Below, piece by piece: positions 14,246-33,447 of a stretch of 62,000 nucleotides of DNA (its first letter is position 1; the number at the start of each line of letters is the position of its first letter). The translations under genes and the position numbers were made by a program. This DNA comes from Chrysomallon squamiferum (taxonomy: Eukaryota; Mollusca; Gastropoda; Neomphalida; Peltospiridae), in the NCBI GenBank assembly GCA_012295275.1, contig CM022679.1, positions 26,194,474 to 26,256,473 on the forward strand, in the 5' to 3' direction. The notes under the pieces are model-generated. The model ran no database searches, was not told the origin of the DNA, and saw only the letters and a program-made list of their open reading frames with translations.

Positions 14246-14999
14246 AAACAAAAACATTAGATAAAATACTCAGCAAAAAGTTAGTTAGATACAGTGAAAA
14301 CTACTGTATAAGTCTTTTTCAGATCTAGAGAAAACTAAGACGTACAAAAAATGTAAAGCGATGAGTCAGTCGCTGAAACTAAAAATGAAACAGTTTAAAA
14401 ATTTACTACTGTTAAAATATACACAGGTGAATCCAGTTTGCACTCACTCTTAACCCGAAATTGTGTTTTTAATAGAAAATCCATACTCTTTGTTAAAAAC
14501 AAAAACGCTGGAAACTATATTCATATATATATATATGTATGTAAATGTTTGCTTATACAAACTGCATAAAAATAAATCTGAGAAGCGCTGATGATAAAAC
14601 TGTAAACCTTTACATTTGTTTATTTGTTGTTCTTTCTTTATTTATTTCATTATTTATTTTTAAACTTATTAATGTTTATTTTACCATTGGTCGTCATGCG
14701 CACAGCCACGAATTTATGAACGAATGCACGAGCGAGCACCTTATTTCATTTTATTTTTTTAATAACGTTTTTCTTTCTTCTTTCCCCCTTTGATTATTCT
14801 GTTTTTCTTTCTTTCATATTTCAGTGTTGCAAACATCTGTTTTAGCATCTTACGTCTTGTCATGCTATTAAAAATATTTATTTATTGTCAAAGGGTTAAT
14901 ATTACACTCACAAAGTACACATACAAACACACATCTACGAACCGTTTTCTCATTGTTTTTAATTCATTCTTTTACATTACTTTGTTCTATTGATTAACA

Positions 15000-15200
15000 G
15001 ACACATCATTTTAACGAGTGATTTAAATCACGTGAGATCAGCTGAGGCTTTTTGCAAATAAAGCAGGACTCAGGCGTGATGGGTCACTCGATCAATTCCT
15101 CTCGGTTCCTCCTTTGGCAATTTCCCGATCCAGACAGTTTGCAACCACATATACGTCGGATACCGTGTGAGCTGTGTATGAGAATGTGTGTATAAAAGAT
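15000..15200. promoter_or_regulatory. Unique island, candidate conserved non-coding element
   Basis: Contains AACGAGTGATTTAAATCACG, a TTGCAAATAAA octamer-like site and GATGGGTCACTCGATCAA. It borders an AAT array starting at 15216. Confidence 0.3.
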
Positions 15201-15214
15201 TGCTGCTAGTCTAA

Positions 15215-15215
<1 letters not shown>

Positions 15216-15277
<62 letters not shown>
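15216..15277. repeat. (AAT)n microsatellite
   Basis: About 20 AAT units followed by a T run of 20. Confidence 0.97.
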
Positions 15278-15471
15278 TTTTTTTTTTTTTTTTTAAATGG
15301 CCCACATCCTGTATTTGTAATTTAAAACTACGTTAGGTTTGTCATTAAAAACAAAAAATTCGTTCACTTCTCCTGAATTAACAATTACTCTTCACATGCG
15401 TTAAATAGGCTTCTTTCTTCAAAATGTAATTTAGAAGCAAAACTTAATTGAAATTTTATTTTATTTAAATT

Positions 15472-15482
15472 AATTAATTAAT

Positions 15483-15542
<60 letters not shown>

Positions 15543-15545
15543 TTT
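15472..15545. repeat. (ATTT)n microsatellite
   Basis: TTTA/ATTT units for about 70 bases in an AT-only setting that continues to 15600. Confidence 0.96.
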
Positions 15546-15793
15546 TATTATTTATTTAATTTTATTTATTTATTTTTATTAATTTATTAATAAAATATTC
15601 AATAATAAACACTTTGGATCGCAATATATCAGTATTTAAATACGTTAATAACGTAAAGGAAGAGAAAAGAAGGGTAGTCTGTAGATTACTGTAATTCAAA
15701 CAATGCTGTTAAAAATGTAAATTATATAAGTTTATGTTATGAGTCCTTATTCATTATAAATATGAGCAAAAGAATAATAATTATTTTTAAAAT

Positions 15794-15822
15794 AGAATAG
15801 TTTATTAAATATAATAATAAAA

Positions 15823-15853
<31 letters not shown>

Positions 15854-15951
15854 TAATAAAAATAATAATAAAAATAATAGTAATAATAATAATGATGATG
15901 ATAATAATACTAATGTTATTTTTATTATTATTATTATTAATATTATTATTA

Positions 15952-16046
<95 letters not shown>

Positions 16047-16061
16047 TTAATAAACTATTCT
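15794..16061. repeat. Foldback structure: AAT arm, ATT arm and 19-bp inverted ends
   Basis: agaatagtttattaaatat at 15794-15812 is the exact complement of 16043-16061. Between them an AAT-rich arm (to about 15910) meets an ATT-rich arm (from about 15920), so the whole 268 bases can pair with itself as one long hairpin. Confidence 0.82.
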
Positions 16062-16408
16062 TTATTAAGAATTATAATAAATCATTTTAAAAGTAAAGAA
16101 ACGAAAAAGGAAAAGACGAAAGTCAGAAGCTCCTTATTTGGAAAAAATATCAGAACTACATCTACCGTTCATATAATTTGAACATGTGAAAAGTCGTATA
16201 AACTGAAACACACACAGTTACCTGTATTTAACTATATGAGATTAAAAAACAGTGACTGGCAGTTGGTTTTATATCTATGTTCATCGTGTTATGAAATATT
16301 TCATATGCAGTTTTATTTATTTCCACCTAAAATATAAAGTAATACGCAAGTGAAGCCACAGAAATTAAAACAAAAATTAATGTCATGTACCATGAATAGA
16401 AATTGATT

Positions 16409-16504
16409 AAAGGGAGATAACTCGGTGCAATCCAGTGTGTTCAGTATTTCTGGTTATCGTCCTTTTAAATAATAATAATTGTAGTAGTAGTAGTAGTAGT
16501 AGTA

Positions 16505-16584
<80 letters not shown>

Positions 16585-16713
16585 CTAGTGATAAATAATG
16601 TAACAGAATATTTTTAGGAAATTATTAAAATTAATTAACACTAATTTTTACTTATTTAAATAATTTATTTTATTATTTTCTAATTTGTAATCCTAATACA
16701 GTTATCTCCCTTT
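16409..16713. mobile_element. Small inverted-repeat element with AAAGGGAGATAACT ends
   Basis: AAAGGGAGATAACT at 16409-16422 is matched by its exact complement at 16700-16713. The 305 bases between hold a GTA then AAT array (16482-16584) and no gene. I recall this terminal motif as common in mollusc repeats, which supports the taxonomic guess, but I cannot confirm it here. Confidence 0.55.
16482..16584. repeat. (GTA)n then (AAT)n microsatellite
   Basis: Eight GTA units followed by about 26 AAT units, inside the inverted-repeat element above. Confidence 0.96.
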
Positions 16714-18158
16714 GAGAATGGTACAAAATTTTGTTGGCTATTGATTTCAAAGTCTTTGTGTCAGAAGAAACCTAAATTTTTCCAACAGCTGTAAAATTCT
16801 GCTTTTAAACAGAAAAGAAAATTTACGACATTCTTTGATAATCAAAATCCTGGGATGACTGGAAAAAGGGAATACTGAATAACTGATCCTGCAAGCTACT
16901 CAAATCAAGGATATACTACATCCTGAGATACAGTGCTTTTTTATTTTTTTTTATGACTTTATTATACTTAAAAAAAAATAATAATAATAAAACATAGAAT
17001 TTCTAACATTTTATTTCATATATACATGTATAAATCATCAAATTCATTGATACATTATTTTCAAGTAGCAACATTTAACTATAAGTTTTTACAAATAAAA
17101 CCATAAGGGCTAAATTTCTAAACTTACATTCAATTAAAATAAAACTATATACAGTTAATTTTCAATAATGATAAAAAATACATTTTATATTGCATGTATG
17201 TAATGATTTAAATACTTTTTTTTTAAATTAGTATTCATGTATGCACCTGTGTACTGTTGTTTATATTTAGCAAAAGAAGAATAAAAAAAAACACAACCTT
17301 GATTTTGTAAACTATTATTATTGCAAAACAAAACCTGAAGTTTGGGAATAATCCTATTTAAAACTATGTACATGAACAAGAAAACTTTTAAAACATAAAT
17401 ACATAAAAAAAAAAACATGGTCAAAGATTCAGAAATCTGGAGACATCATTCATTGTAAAAAAAATAATAATAATAAAACAATTTTTATCACTGAAAAGCA
17501 CTAAATTATGCAGTAATGTTTGCAAATTAAGCAGCTAATGTACAGTAAAACAGGAATGTGAAATGAAACAATCTCTAAATAACACATATGTTAGCGTCCG
17601 TGATGAAGTACAGGAAATCTAAAACATCAGTTCACAGCATAGGAAAAAATAACTTATATACAATTAAAATAGCCTAGAATGACCACAACATATACATTAT
17701 TACATTACCATTGTAGCTGATAATGCAGTAAAGATATTTCTTAGAGAAAACTAACATGATGAATATAATGCAGAGCTTATAGGTCTCCTTAAAATTAAAT
17801 TATCACTAAACATTTTAAAAATATAGGTGTGACCTGTTATTATTTTGAAACTAAATATCTGTTAGTCAGAGGAGTATAAACAAATATAAATAAATAAATA
17901 AATAAATAATCATCATAATCATAACAAATTAAACAATTTAGAAATAAATAAAATTAGCAAACATCACAGGCAATGTTTAAAATCTTTTTAAAATTTTATT
18001 AAAGGCATTTTTCAATTGTGTTTCAATCACTTTCTTGCAATCACTCTTAAAATACTTCTTTCTATTTCCTCTTGTATGTAAAAACAGCCCACTGAAAAAT
18101 AAAAGTTAAGACTATAATTTGCAATAATACAAATGACATTAACAGACTGGGGCTATGG

Positions 18159-18192
<34 letters not shown>
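18159..18192. repeat. Poly(A) tract of 34
   Basis: Uninterrupted A run just beyond the presumed MELK 3'UTR. Confidence 0.97.
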
Positions 18193-18194
<2 letters not shown>

Positions 18195-18295
18195 TACATT
18201 TTACTCAGCCTGTTGAAAAATTTGTCTTTCCAAGTGAAAAAAAAAATAAAAAAAAAGTCAGGAAAAGAAAGAAATGCCCCTTCATGGTTTTTTTA

Positions 18296-18487
18296 TTATT
18301 TTATTGTCAAAAATCCATTTTAGATAAAATTGCTTTTTGTTACAAAACAAACATGGACAAGTATGTAAAATGTATTTAGGCTAAAAAACATACTGATCCA
18401 TTTTTTCTTCAGCTAAAACATAATTCAAACAAGTAAAGAGAAGATTAATTAGAGAAGTAGATTAAAACAGATTATACCTGTACCCTA
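18296..18487 (-). other. MELK: Probable MELK 3'UTR with candidate poly(A) signal
   Basis: Downstream of the TGA, AATAAA occurs on the minus strand at 18305-18300, about 185 bases after the stop. In DNA this AT-rich the motif is common by chance, so the end of the transcript is uncertain; a pure A run of 34 (T on the transcript strand) lies at 18159-18192. Confidence 0.35.
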
Positions 18488-27195
<8,708 letters not shown>

Positions 27196-27930
27196 GATGA
27201 ATCAAGGGACAGATGATGGTTCATTAACTGCAGACAAGTTCTGAACTTGCAAACATGAATTACTTAAATTTCTAAAAAGTTAAATAATATTCATTATAAT
27301 AATGATAATTGTAATTAATATGCTGGCTAAACTGAGAGTGGGAAATGAACTCATGTAAATAAATTAATATACTTTTAAAATATAATATTGGTACATATAA
27401 ATTATAATGATATATCAGTAGTCTCAGTATAGCTATAAAAAAAGGATAATAGTTTTAATTATTAATAATATTTATTTTTTTAAATATAATATCAGAAATA
27501 AATTTAAAATGTTAATGTTCCACTATTATCATATATTTTTATATTTGTTTCGAATCTTGCAAGCTTGTCAGTAAAACAAAAAGGTTAACTTGTGTAGTTT
27601 TACTAAATATTTTACAAATATACAAAATAATCATATAAAAGTGTAACAGTGCGACTTTATACAATTGAATTTTTAAAAGTTTACTTTATATTAAATATCA
27701 ATGTTGAAAAAAAAAGCAATCACTGCCGTCTTTCAGTTGACAAATAAACAAATTAAAGCAAATAGAAATTAAACGAACTGAACAATCGTCAAAATCGAAA
27801 ATATAGTTCTTTCGATACCCATAATTTAATGTATTTGGAAAATCCTCTATGAAAACATAATAAATATACCATGAAATATACTGAAAATGATACCCTTAAA
27901 CAGAAGATAAACAATACAACATATTCTTAC

Positions 27931-28020
27931 GTCTTTCAAAATCCAAATGTAGACTGATAAACAAGCACCTTGCTGAATTACTAAGTTCGACTTTCAAACT
28001 TGGCTCCTCGAATGTGAGTG
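27931..28020 (-). other. MELK: Putative MELK 5' untranslated exon
   Basis: On the minus strand a donor-like GTAAGA occupies 27925-27930, directly after AAAGAC, and pairs in a plausible way with the acceptor at 27228. This would make a non-coding first exon joined to the ATG exon by an intron of about 700 bases. The upstream boundary (transcription start) is a guess; it is placed just below the CCAAT box. No transcript evidence is available here. Confidence 0.4.
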
Positions 28021-28208
28021 ACCAATCAGAGACAATTATTTCCGTTTTGTGCAATACGTGAAGGCAAAATGTACGCTGTAATTAAAAAATTTCATTTAAC
28101 TGTAATAGTTACCTATTAATAATTTGTTGAGAATTTCTACATATTTTATTTTTATGTGCTATTACAATTAATAAAATTTATTTAATGCGGTACTTGAAGA
28201 TGTACAAA
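27985..28208. promoter_or_regulatory. Bidirectional promoter between MELK and the Ser/Arg-rich gene
   Basis: The two start codons point away from each other and lie only 1013 bases apart (27195 minus, 28209 plus). In between, GACCAATCAG at 28020-28029 carries a CCAAT box (NF-Y type). On the minus strand TTTGAA (reverse complement of 27993-27998) matches the CHR consensus TTYGAA and lies about 24 bases downstream of the CCAAT box. CCAAT plus CHR is the known arrangement in promoters of G2/M genes bound by the DREAM/MuvB complex, and vertebrate MELK is a cell-cycle gene. The motifs are seen directly; function is inferred. Confidence 0.5.
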
Positions 28209-31200
28209 ATGGCGTCTGATGAAGAAGTGAGTGTTGAAAAAATAATGATTGTTTTTATCAGTAACATATATTTTGTCATACAAATATCTTTTTGAAATAG
28301 TATTGTAATTTTTATTTTCTTCGTCTAACTTGACTGACAAAATAACTTGACGGGTGTTTTGATTTGTGTGCATGAAATGTAGCATAATGGACATTTTTGT
28401 TCAATTTTTCAACTTGTTGCTTTTCATTGTCATGTTTTGTTTATTATATACATTTCAGTCATCTTGAAACGCACATAGATATAACATATTTTTAAGGGAA
28501 TAAAGAAAAAATTCATCAAAACATACAAAATGGCTTTATTTGATTTAATTAGTAATGTAAAAAACATTGTAATTTACATTGGTAATTGAACTAATTCTGT
28601 TCTCATCATTAAAAAGTATTTAAATAACTGTTAGTTCTTTAAAATAGAATATCGTATCCATTTAAAATATACTTTTTAGATATTATTACAGCAGATATTT
28701 ATTATTAGTTTTAGATTTTCAGTAAAGTTATTTCAGATATACAGTTGGATCCTAATTTTTATCAACATTTTGTACTATTTCAATTATGACATTTATAGCT
28801 TTCTTTTCATTATAGTGGATTCTATTTCAGTAAAATTATTATATTTATAGTTATTTGATTATATGACTTACTCAGTTAGTAATGTAAATTTGGCTTTATT
28901 TTCCAGGATGAAGATTTAGAAGCTCTGAAGTTGGCAGCTCTTGCTTCAATGAAAAGAGTAAATAATATTATTTTTGTTTGTTTCTATTTTTAATATAAAC
29001 ATAAATAACTGCTCTAAAATAAAAATTCGTGTCAATATGTTTTTAAAAAGTTTAGTAACATTGGTTAATTTTTTTTTGTGTACATTTCAGGAATAATAAT
29101 TGAAAAAATATTCACTATAATTATTCCCCCCCCTGCAAACTCACCAGAAAAACCAATTTATTGTGTTCTGTTAATAATTACAAGCATTCTGTGGTCATTT
29201 TTACATTTTCATTTTCAGAAGCAACAAGTTAAACCAGTTTTGACTGATGATTTAGAAGATCCAGAACTTGTAGCTCTGAGAGAAGCAGCTCTCCTGACAA
29301 AGAAAAACATTGCCAGTGAAAACAAATCGGTGAATAAGCATAATTATTAATTAGTTTTCGTGTAGCTGCAGCTTGAAACTGCTTGTTTCAATTTGTAATA
29401 TTCACATGTTGAATAAGTCTTTGTCAGTTTGTTAACAGTGATTATATACATGTTTTAATTAAAAAAATGTTTGGTATTAATTTCAACTGGTTTACTGTTT
29501 TTATTTAGTTTTCATTCAAGTGCAGTTTTCATTTTTAAAACTGTTGTAAAATGGTATATGTAATGACTTATTACAGTTACATTCTTTCATATATTTACGA
29601 ATCTCTGTCACAGTAAAGGAAGCATACAAATAGCAAATAAGACTGTTGTACTTTTTGTAAATTTCTATTTTATTTTTTTCATTTTTTTTCTATTAATTTT
29701 TTTTTAGGTTGAAAACAATGCACTTAAAAATGCAGCACCATTTCCTCATTCACTGCTGGATGTTGGCCCACAGTTTGGATTTCCATACAATTATCCACCT
29801 CCACAGTCAAACTACAGCACCCCAGTGTCCTACTCAGTTCCACCTCTACAAACTATTACACTTCCTGCAACTACAACAGCATTTTCAACTGTGGTTTCCC
29901 AATCTGCCTCATCGGCTTTACCTCTTTCAAATCCTGTTCCCCAAAACCAGACTGTAGCTGACAGGGGAGTCTCTCCATTCACAAAGAGTCTGGAAAGGAA
30001 GAATGGAAGTAACTTGATAGTGATAACACAGGCTGGTGGGGAGATGGAAAACCCAGACAGCACCCAGTCGGAAACTGACACAAAACCACAGCTTCTTCGA
30101 CCACAGGAAAAGTGGCTTGGTACCTCAGATGGAAATAGTTCTACTGCTAGTCCTGCACGACGTCCAAAAAGTTTGTCTTTTTCTTCTCTTTTTTTTTTGT
30201 GTGGGAATTTACTTATTTATTTATTTATTTATTTATTTATTTGTTTTCTTTTTTAAGAATGTTAACTGTTTCAAACATTAATTATTTTGTCACGTGTCAT
30301 GTTATATCAAATTTTATTGACTGTTTAATCTAAATGTTTGTTTTACATCTAAATTATGTAATAACATTTTTCAAAAATGTTTCTGTTGTTTTTGCTGTTC
30401 ACTTTGTTATCAGTCATTTCAGTTATTGATTCGTTGTATTTAATTAATTTCAGCAAGTGACAAATTCAGTCGATTTGATTCAAGTGACAACAGCGACGAA
30501 TCAGAAAGTGACAGTGATGATGAGCTGCTGTTCAAGAAAAAAGACAACAGCATCAGCAGCGATGACGAGAATGACTCCAACAAGGAAAACAGTGAAAACA
30601 CAAGCAGCAGTCCATCTAGTTTATCTAACTGTGAAAATGATGAGAATAAAACAACAAGTAATAACGTAGCAGAACACAGTCAGGAAAGGACAGCAAAACC
30701 ACATTCAAAGGAAAATGTTAATGTGACTAGCAGTGAAATGAAACAGAAGACAGAATCGGAAAGTATATGTGATAAATCAGAGTTAAAGAACAGTATTTCC
30801 AAAGCTAGCACGACTGTGTTGAATAATAATCGTAAAAGAGATTCGGGTGAAAGGAAAGATCGACATTCAAATAGTCCTTCAAGTGACAGAGTTTCAGACC
30901 TGTCAGAAAAACTGAGAAACAGAAAAGCCAAAATGAAAAAGGATTTGTCGGAAAAGTTGTTAAACCGTAAAAAAGATAACGATGAATCAGATAAATCGTT
31001 GAATCGGAGTGGCAAGAAAGAGAATGATTTGTCGGAAAAATTGTTAAATCGAAAGTTTCGGGTGGAAGGTGACTTGTCAGAAAAACTGTCAAGTCGCAAA
31101 GAGGCAAGTAGGAAGAATGTTCAGGACTTGTCTCAGAAATTGACTAGCAGAAAAAACAAACAACCTGTGGAAGAAAACGAGTTATCTTCAGAGGAAAAGT

Positions 31201-33124
31201 TACCGGCAAAACACGCAGATACTGATATTAAATCAGTTGCCGCTGTTTCGCAAGATTCGAAAATTTCTTCAAATGAATGTGTAACGTCTGGAATGACAGA
31301 AGAAGAAGCAAAGAAACTTGAGGCCAGAAAATTGAAATTTGAGACTCAGAAATCATTAGACTTGATGCAAGTTCCACAGACAATATCTCTTAAAAGTATT
31401 AAAAAGAGAAAAAAGAAAAAAGTGAAAGCCTCGAGGTCCCGATCTCGCTCGTTACCTCGGCAATATCGTCATCCCCCTCGCTCACCGTCGCTACCTCGTC
31501 AGTACAGAGAAGACAATGTGAGGAAGTCGAGGTCACCGCACCACGTCACTCGTGACAGATCGCCGTCTTTGCCGAGGCAGTACCGCAGCGAGCTGCGAGA
31601 CCAACACAAGCAGAGAGACAGGAAAGGAAACAAAATTGAAACGTTTCATTCTAGCCATAATAACAGTGATAAACACAGAAGAGGTAGCAGGCTCAGGTTA
31701 AGTGATAGGTTGGGTAGCAGGAGGCATTCTAGCGGTGACAAAAACCGATCAGATAAAAAACAAAATCCAGCAGACAGTGGAGACAGTGATAAAGAATCAG
31801 ATTCGTGTTCACTGATGAGTGACGTAGAAAGTGATGATTCGGGAAGGACGATCCTGGCGAAACGAAGCAAATAAAAACCGAGTTCGCAGACGGTCTGTTA
31901 GAAACGTTAACCAGATTCCTAACTCTTTGACTGTTTCTCGTCCATTTGGTGATAGGCAGCATTCTAATAGGAACATTTCACCTCCAGACAGATTCCGCGA
32001 CAGGAGAAAACGACACGATCATTTCGACAGAAACAGATTCCAACCCAAACGTCACCGCTATGATAACTTCACTGTGAAAAGGACAAAGCGGTTTCAGTCT
32101 GACGAAAGTGACAATGATGACGATGCTGAAAATGGAGATAAAAAAATATCAAGCAGTGTTGTGTTGCCAAAGAAAAATATAGCATCGGAACCTCCTCAGG
32201 CGGATGAAACCAACACAGATTCAGATTCTGTCAAAAGATCGCAGTCAACGAAAAGGAACTTATTGCCTGACAAATCAGTGGAACTTAGTGAAAAGCGTAG
32301 AGTTGTCAATTCTGATAACAGAATAAAAACACGACGTGTCACAGCTGATTATGGTTCAGGATTTGATGCCAGGGATTATTTGAAAAGCAGAACAAAGGTG
32401 GTGGATGAAAACACAGATGATAAATTGATAAGTACTGATTCGGGTGATTCTAGAAATTCAAAAGGAGGGTTACTTGTGACATCACCTGATGAAGACAAGG
32501 ACGAACATGCCAGGACTTCGGTTCACAACCGACTTGGCAGTGTGCTGGGGAAGAGCAAAGAAAAATCAAGAAGCTTGCTGACACCAGTGTTGAAAAATAC
32601 AGAAGAACGAACTGTAAAGAGAGTCAAATCAAAAACAAGGGAAGGTAAGATGGGTGTTTTTAGAATAATAAACACTAAAACACTTTTTTTTAAAAATTGT
32701 AACATTTTTTGAATCTGATGAATTTTCTAAATAAAGAAACTGCACCAGACACTTAATCAAATGATTTAGACTTCTTAATAAAATATTTTATGTCAATTCA
32801 GTAATTTGTTCCTTTTTAAATACTGATGAAATTTATCAAAATTTAAGGTTTTAAATATCATGTAAATTTACAGTTAGAATAAATTAAACATTATTCAGAC
32901 AGTATTTTTTTAATATAAATTCATGAGTTGTGTGGTTTTGTTCAAAGAACATTCTGACCAGTTAGTAAAACAATTTTAATAATGTCAAGTAACTTGTGTT
33001 TACAGATGGTTTATACGAAGATGATCTGGAAATAAGAATTAAACAAATCAAAGAGAAGAATGCAGCCATCTTGAGAAGACAAGAAGAGATCAAAAGAGAC
33101 AAAGAACGTTTTGGATATAAATGA
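28209..33124 (+). CDS. Large Ser/Arg-rich low-complexity protein, probable nuclear; apparent frameshift
   Basis: Six exons: 28209-28226, 28907-28957, 29219-29329, 29708-30170, 30454-32644, 33006-33124. The start MASDEE sits in good context (AAAATGG); an in-frame ATG at 28185 is also possible. Early exons give acidic helices (EDLEALKLAALASMKR and EDPELVALREAALL), then a Pro/Ser/Thr-rich exon. The fifth exon is acidic and serine-rich, then has five copies of a DLSEKLLNRK-like unit (30897-31154) and three SLPRQYR units in an RS-rich block (31449-31586). The last exon is a charged helix ending KERFGYK; its pattern (RIKQIKEKNAAILRRQEEI) recalls the N-terminal coiled coil of CCDC9, a loose comparison only. 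Frame is lost by one base between 31828 and 31874: total coding length is 2953, and removing one base gives 983 residues. Donor of exon 4 (GTTTGT) is weak. Composition suggests an RNA-processing or chromatin protein; no enzymatic domain is visible and I do not recognise the family. Confidence 0.8.
31828..31874 (+). other. Site of +1 frameshift within exon 5 of the Ser/Arg-rich gene
   Basis: The frame in use from 30456 ends at TAA 31872-31874 (peptide ends AKRSK). The next frame is closed by TAG at 31825-31827, then opens and stays open for more than 800 bases to the donor at 32645, with the same RS/acidic composition, and joins in phase to the last exon. The switch must fall in these 47 bases. 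Runs such as GGGAAGGA and AAATAAAAA lie here and are typical indel sites. Confidence 0.85.
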
Positions 33125-33447
33125 AATTTAACACAATACAACAACAAGAGTCTCCAGCATTCCAATACTGATCTCAGAACTGATCATATTCTAATATGAA
33201 TTCTGACAATGACAGTTAACTAATTAATGATTCAAATCATTTTTGTTCCTTCTTTCCCTGTCACTAAGTTAACAAACACTAATTTGGTTTTCTTTCTCAT
33301 CCATCTGTTTTGTAATAATCCAGAGCCCAGAATTTTTCATCAGCATGCAGTGAAATGGTACTAATGAAGTCGATACTTTTAAAAAATTTCTTTCTGTTGA
33401 ATAATTGTGCAGTTTTGTTGTGTATTTTATCATTTATGAAAAATAAA
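33125..33447 (+). other. Probable 3'UTR of the Ser/Arg-rich gene
   Basis: Non-coding AT-rich sequence follows the TGA at 33122-33124. The first reasonable poly(A) signal is AATAAA at 33442-33447, about 320 bases after the stop. The true end is not determined. Confidence 0.35.

Noticed and set aside
31646-31962. Minus-strand frames opposite the Ser/Arg-rich exon
   Set aside because: Shadows of the plus-strand coding sequence; no independent support.
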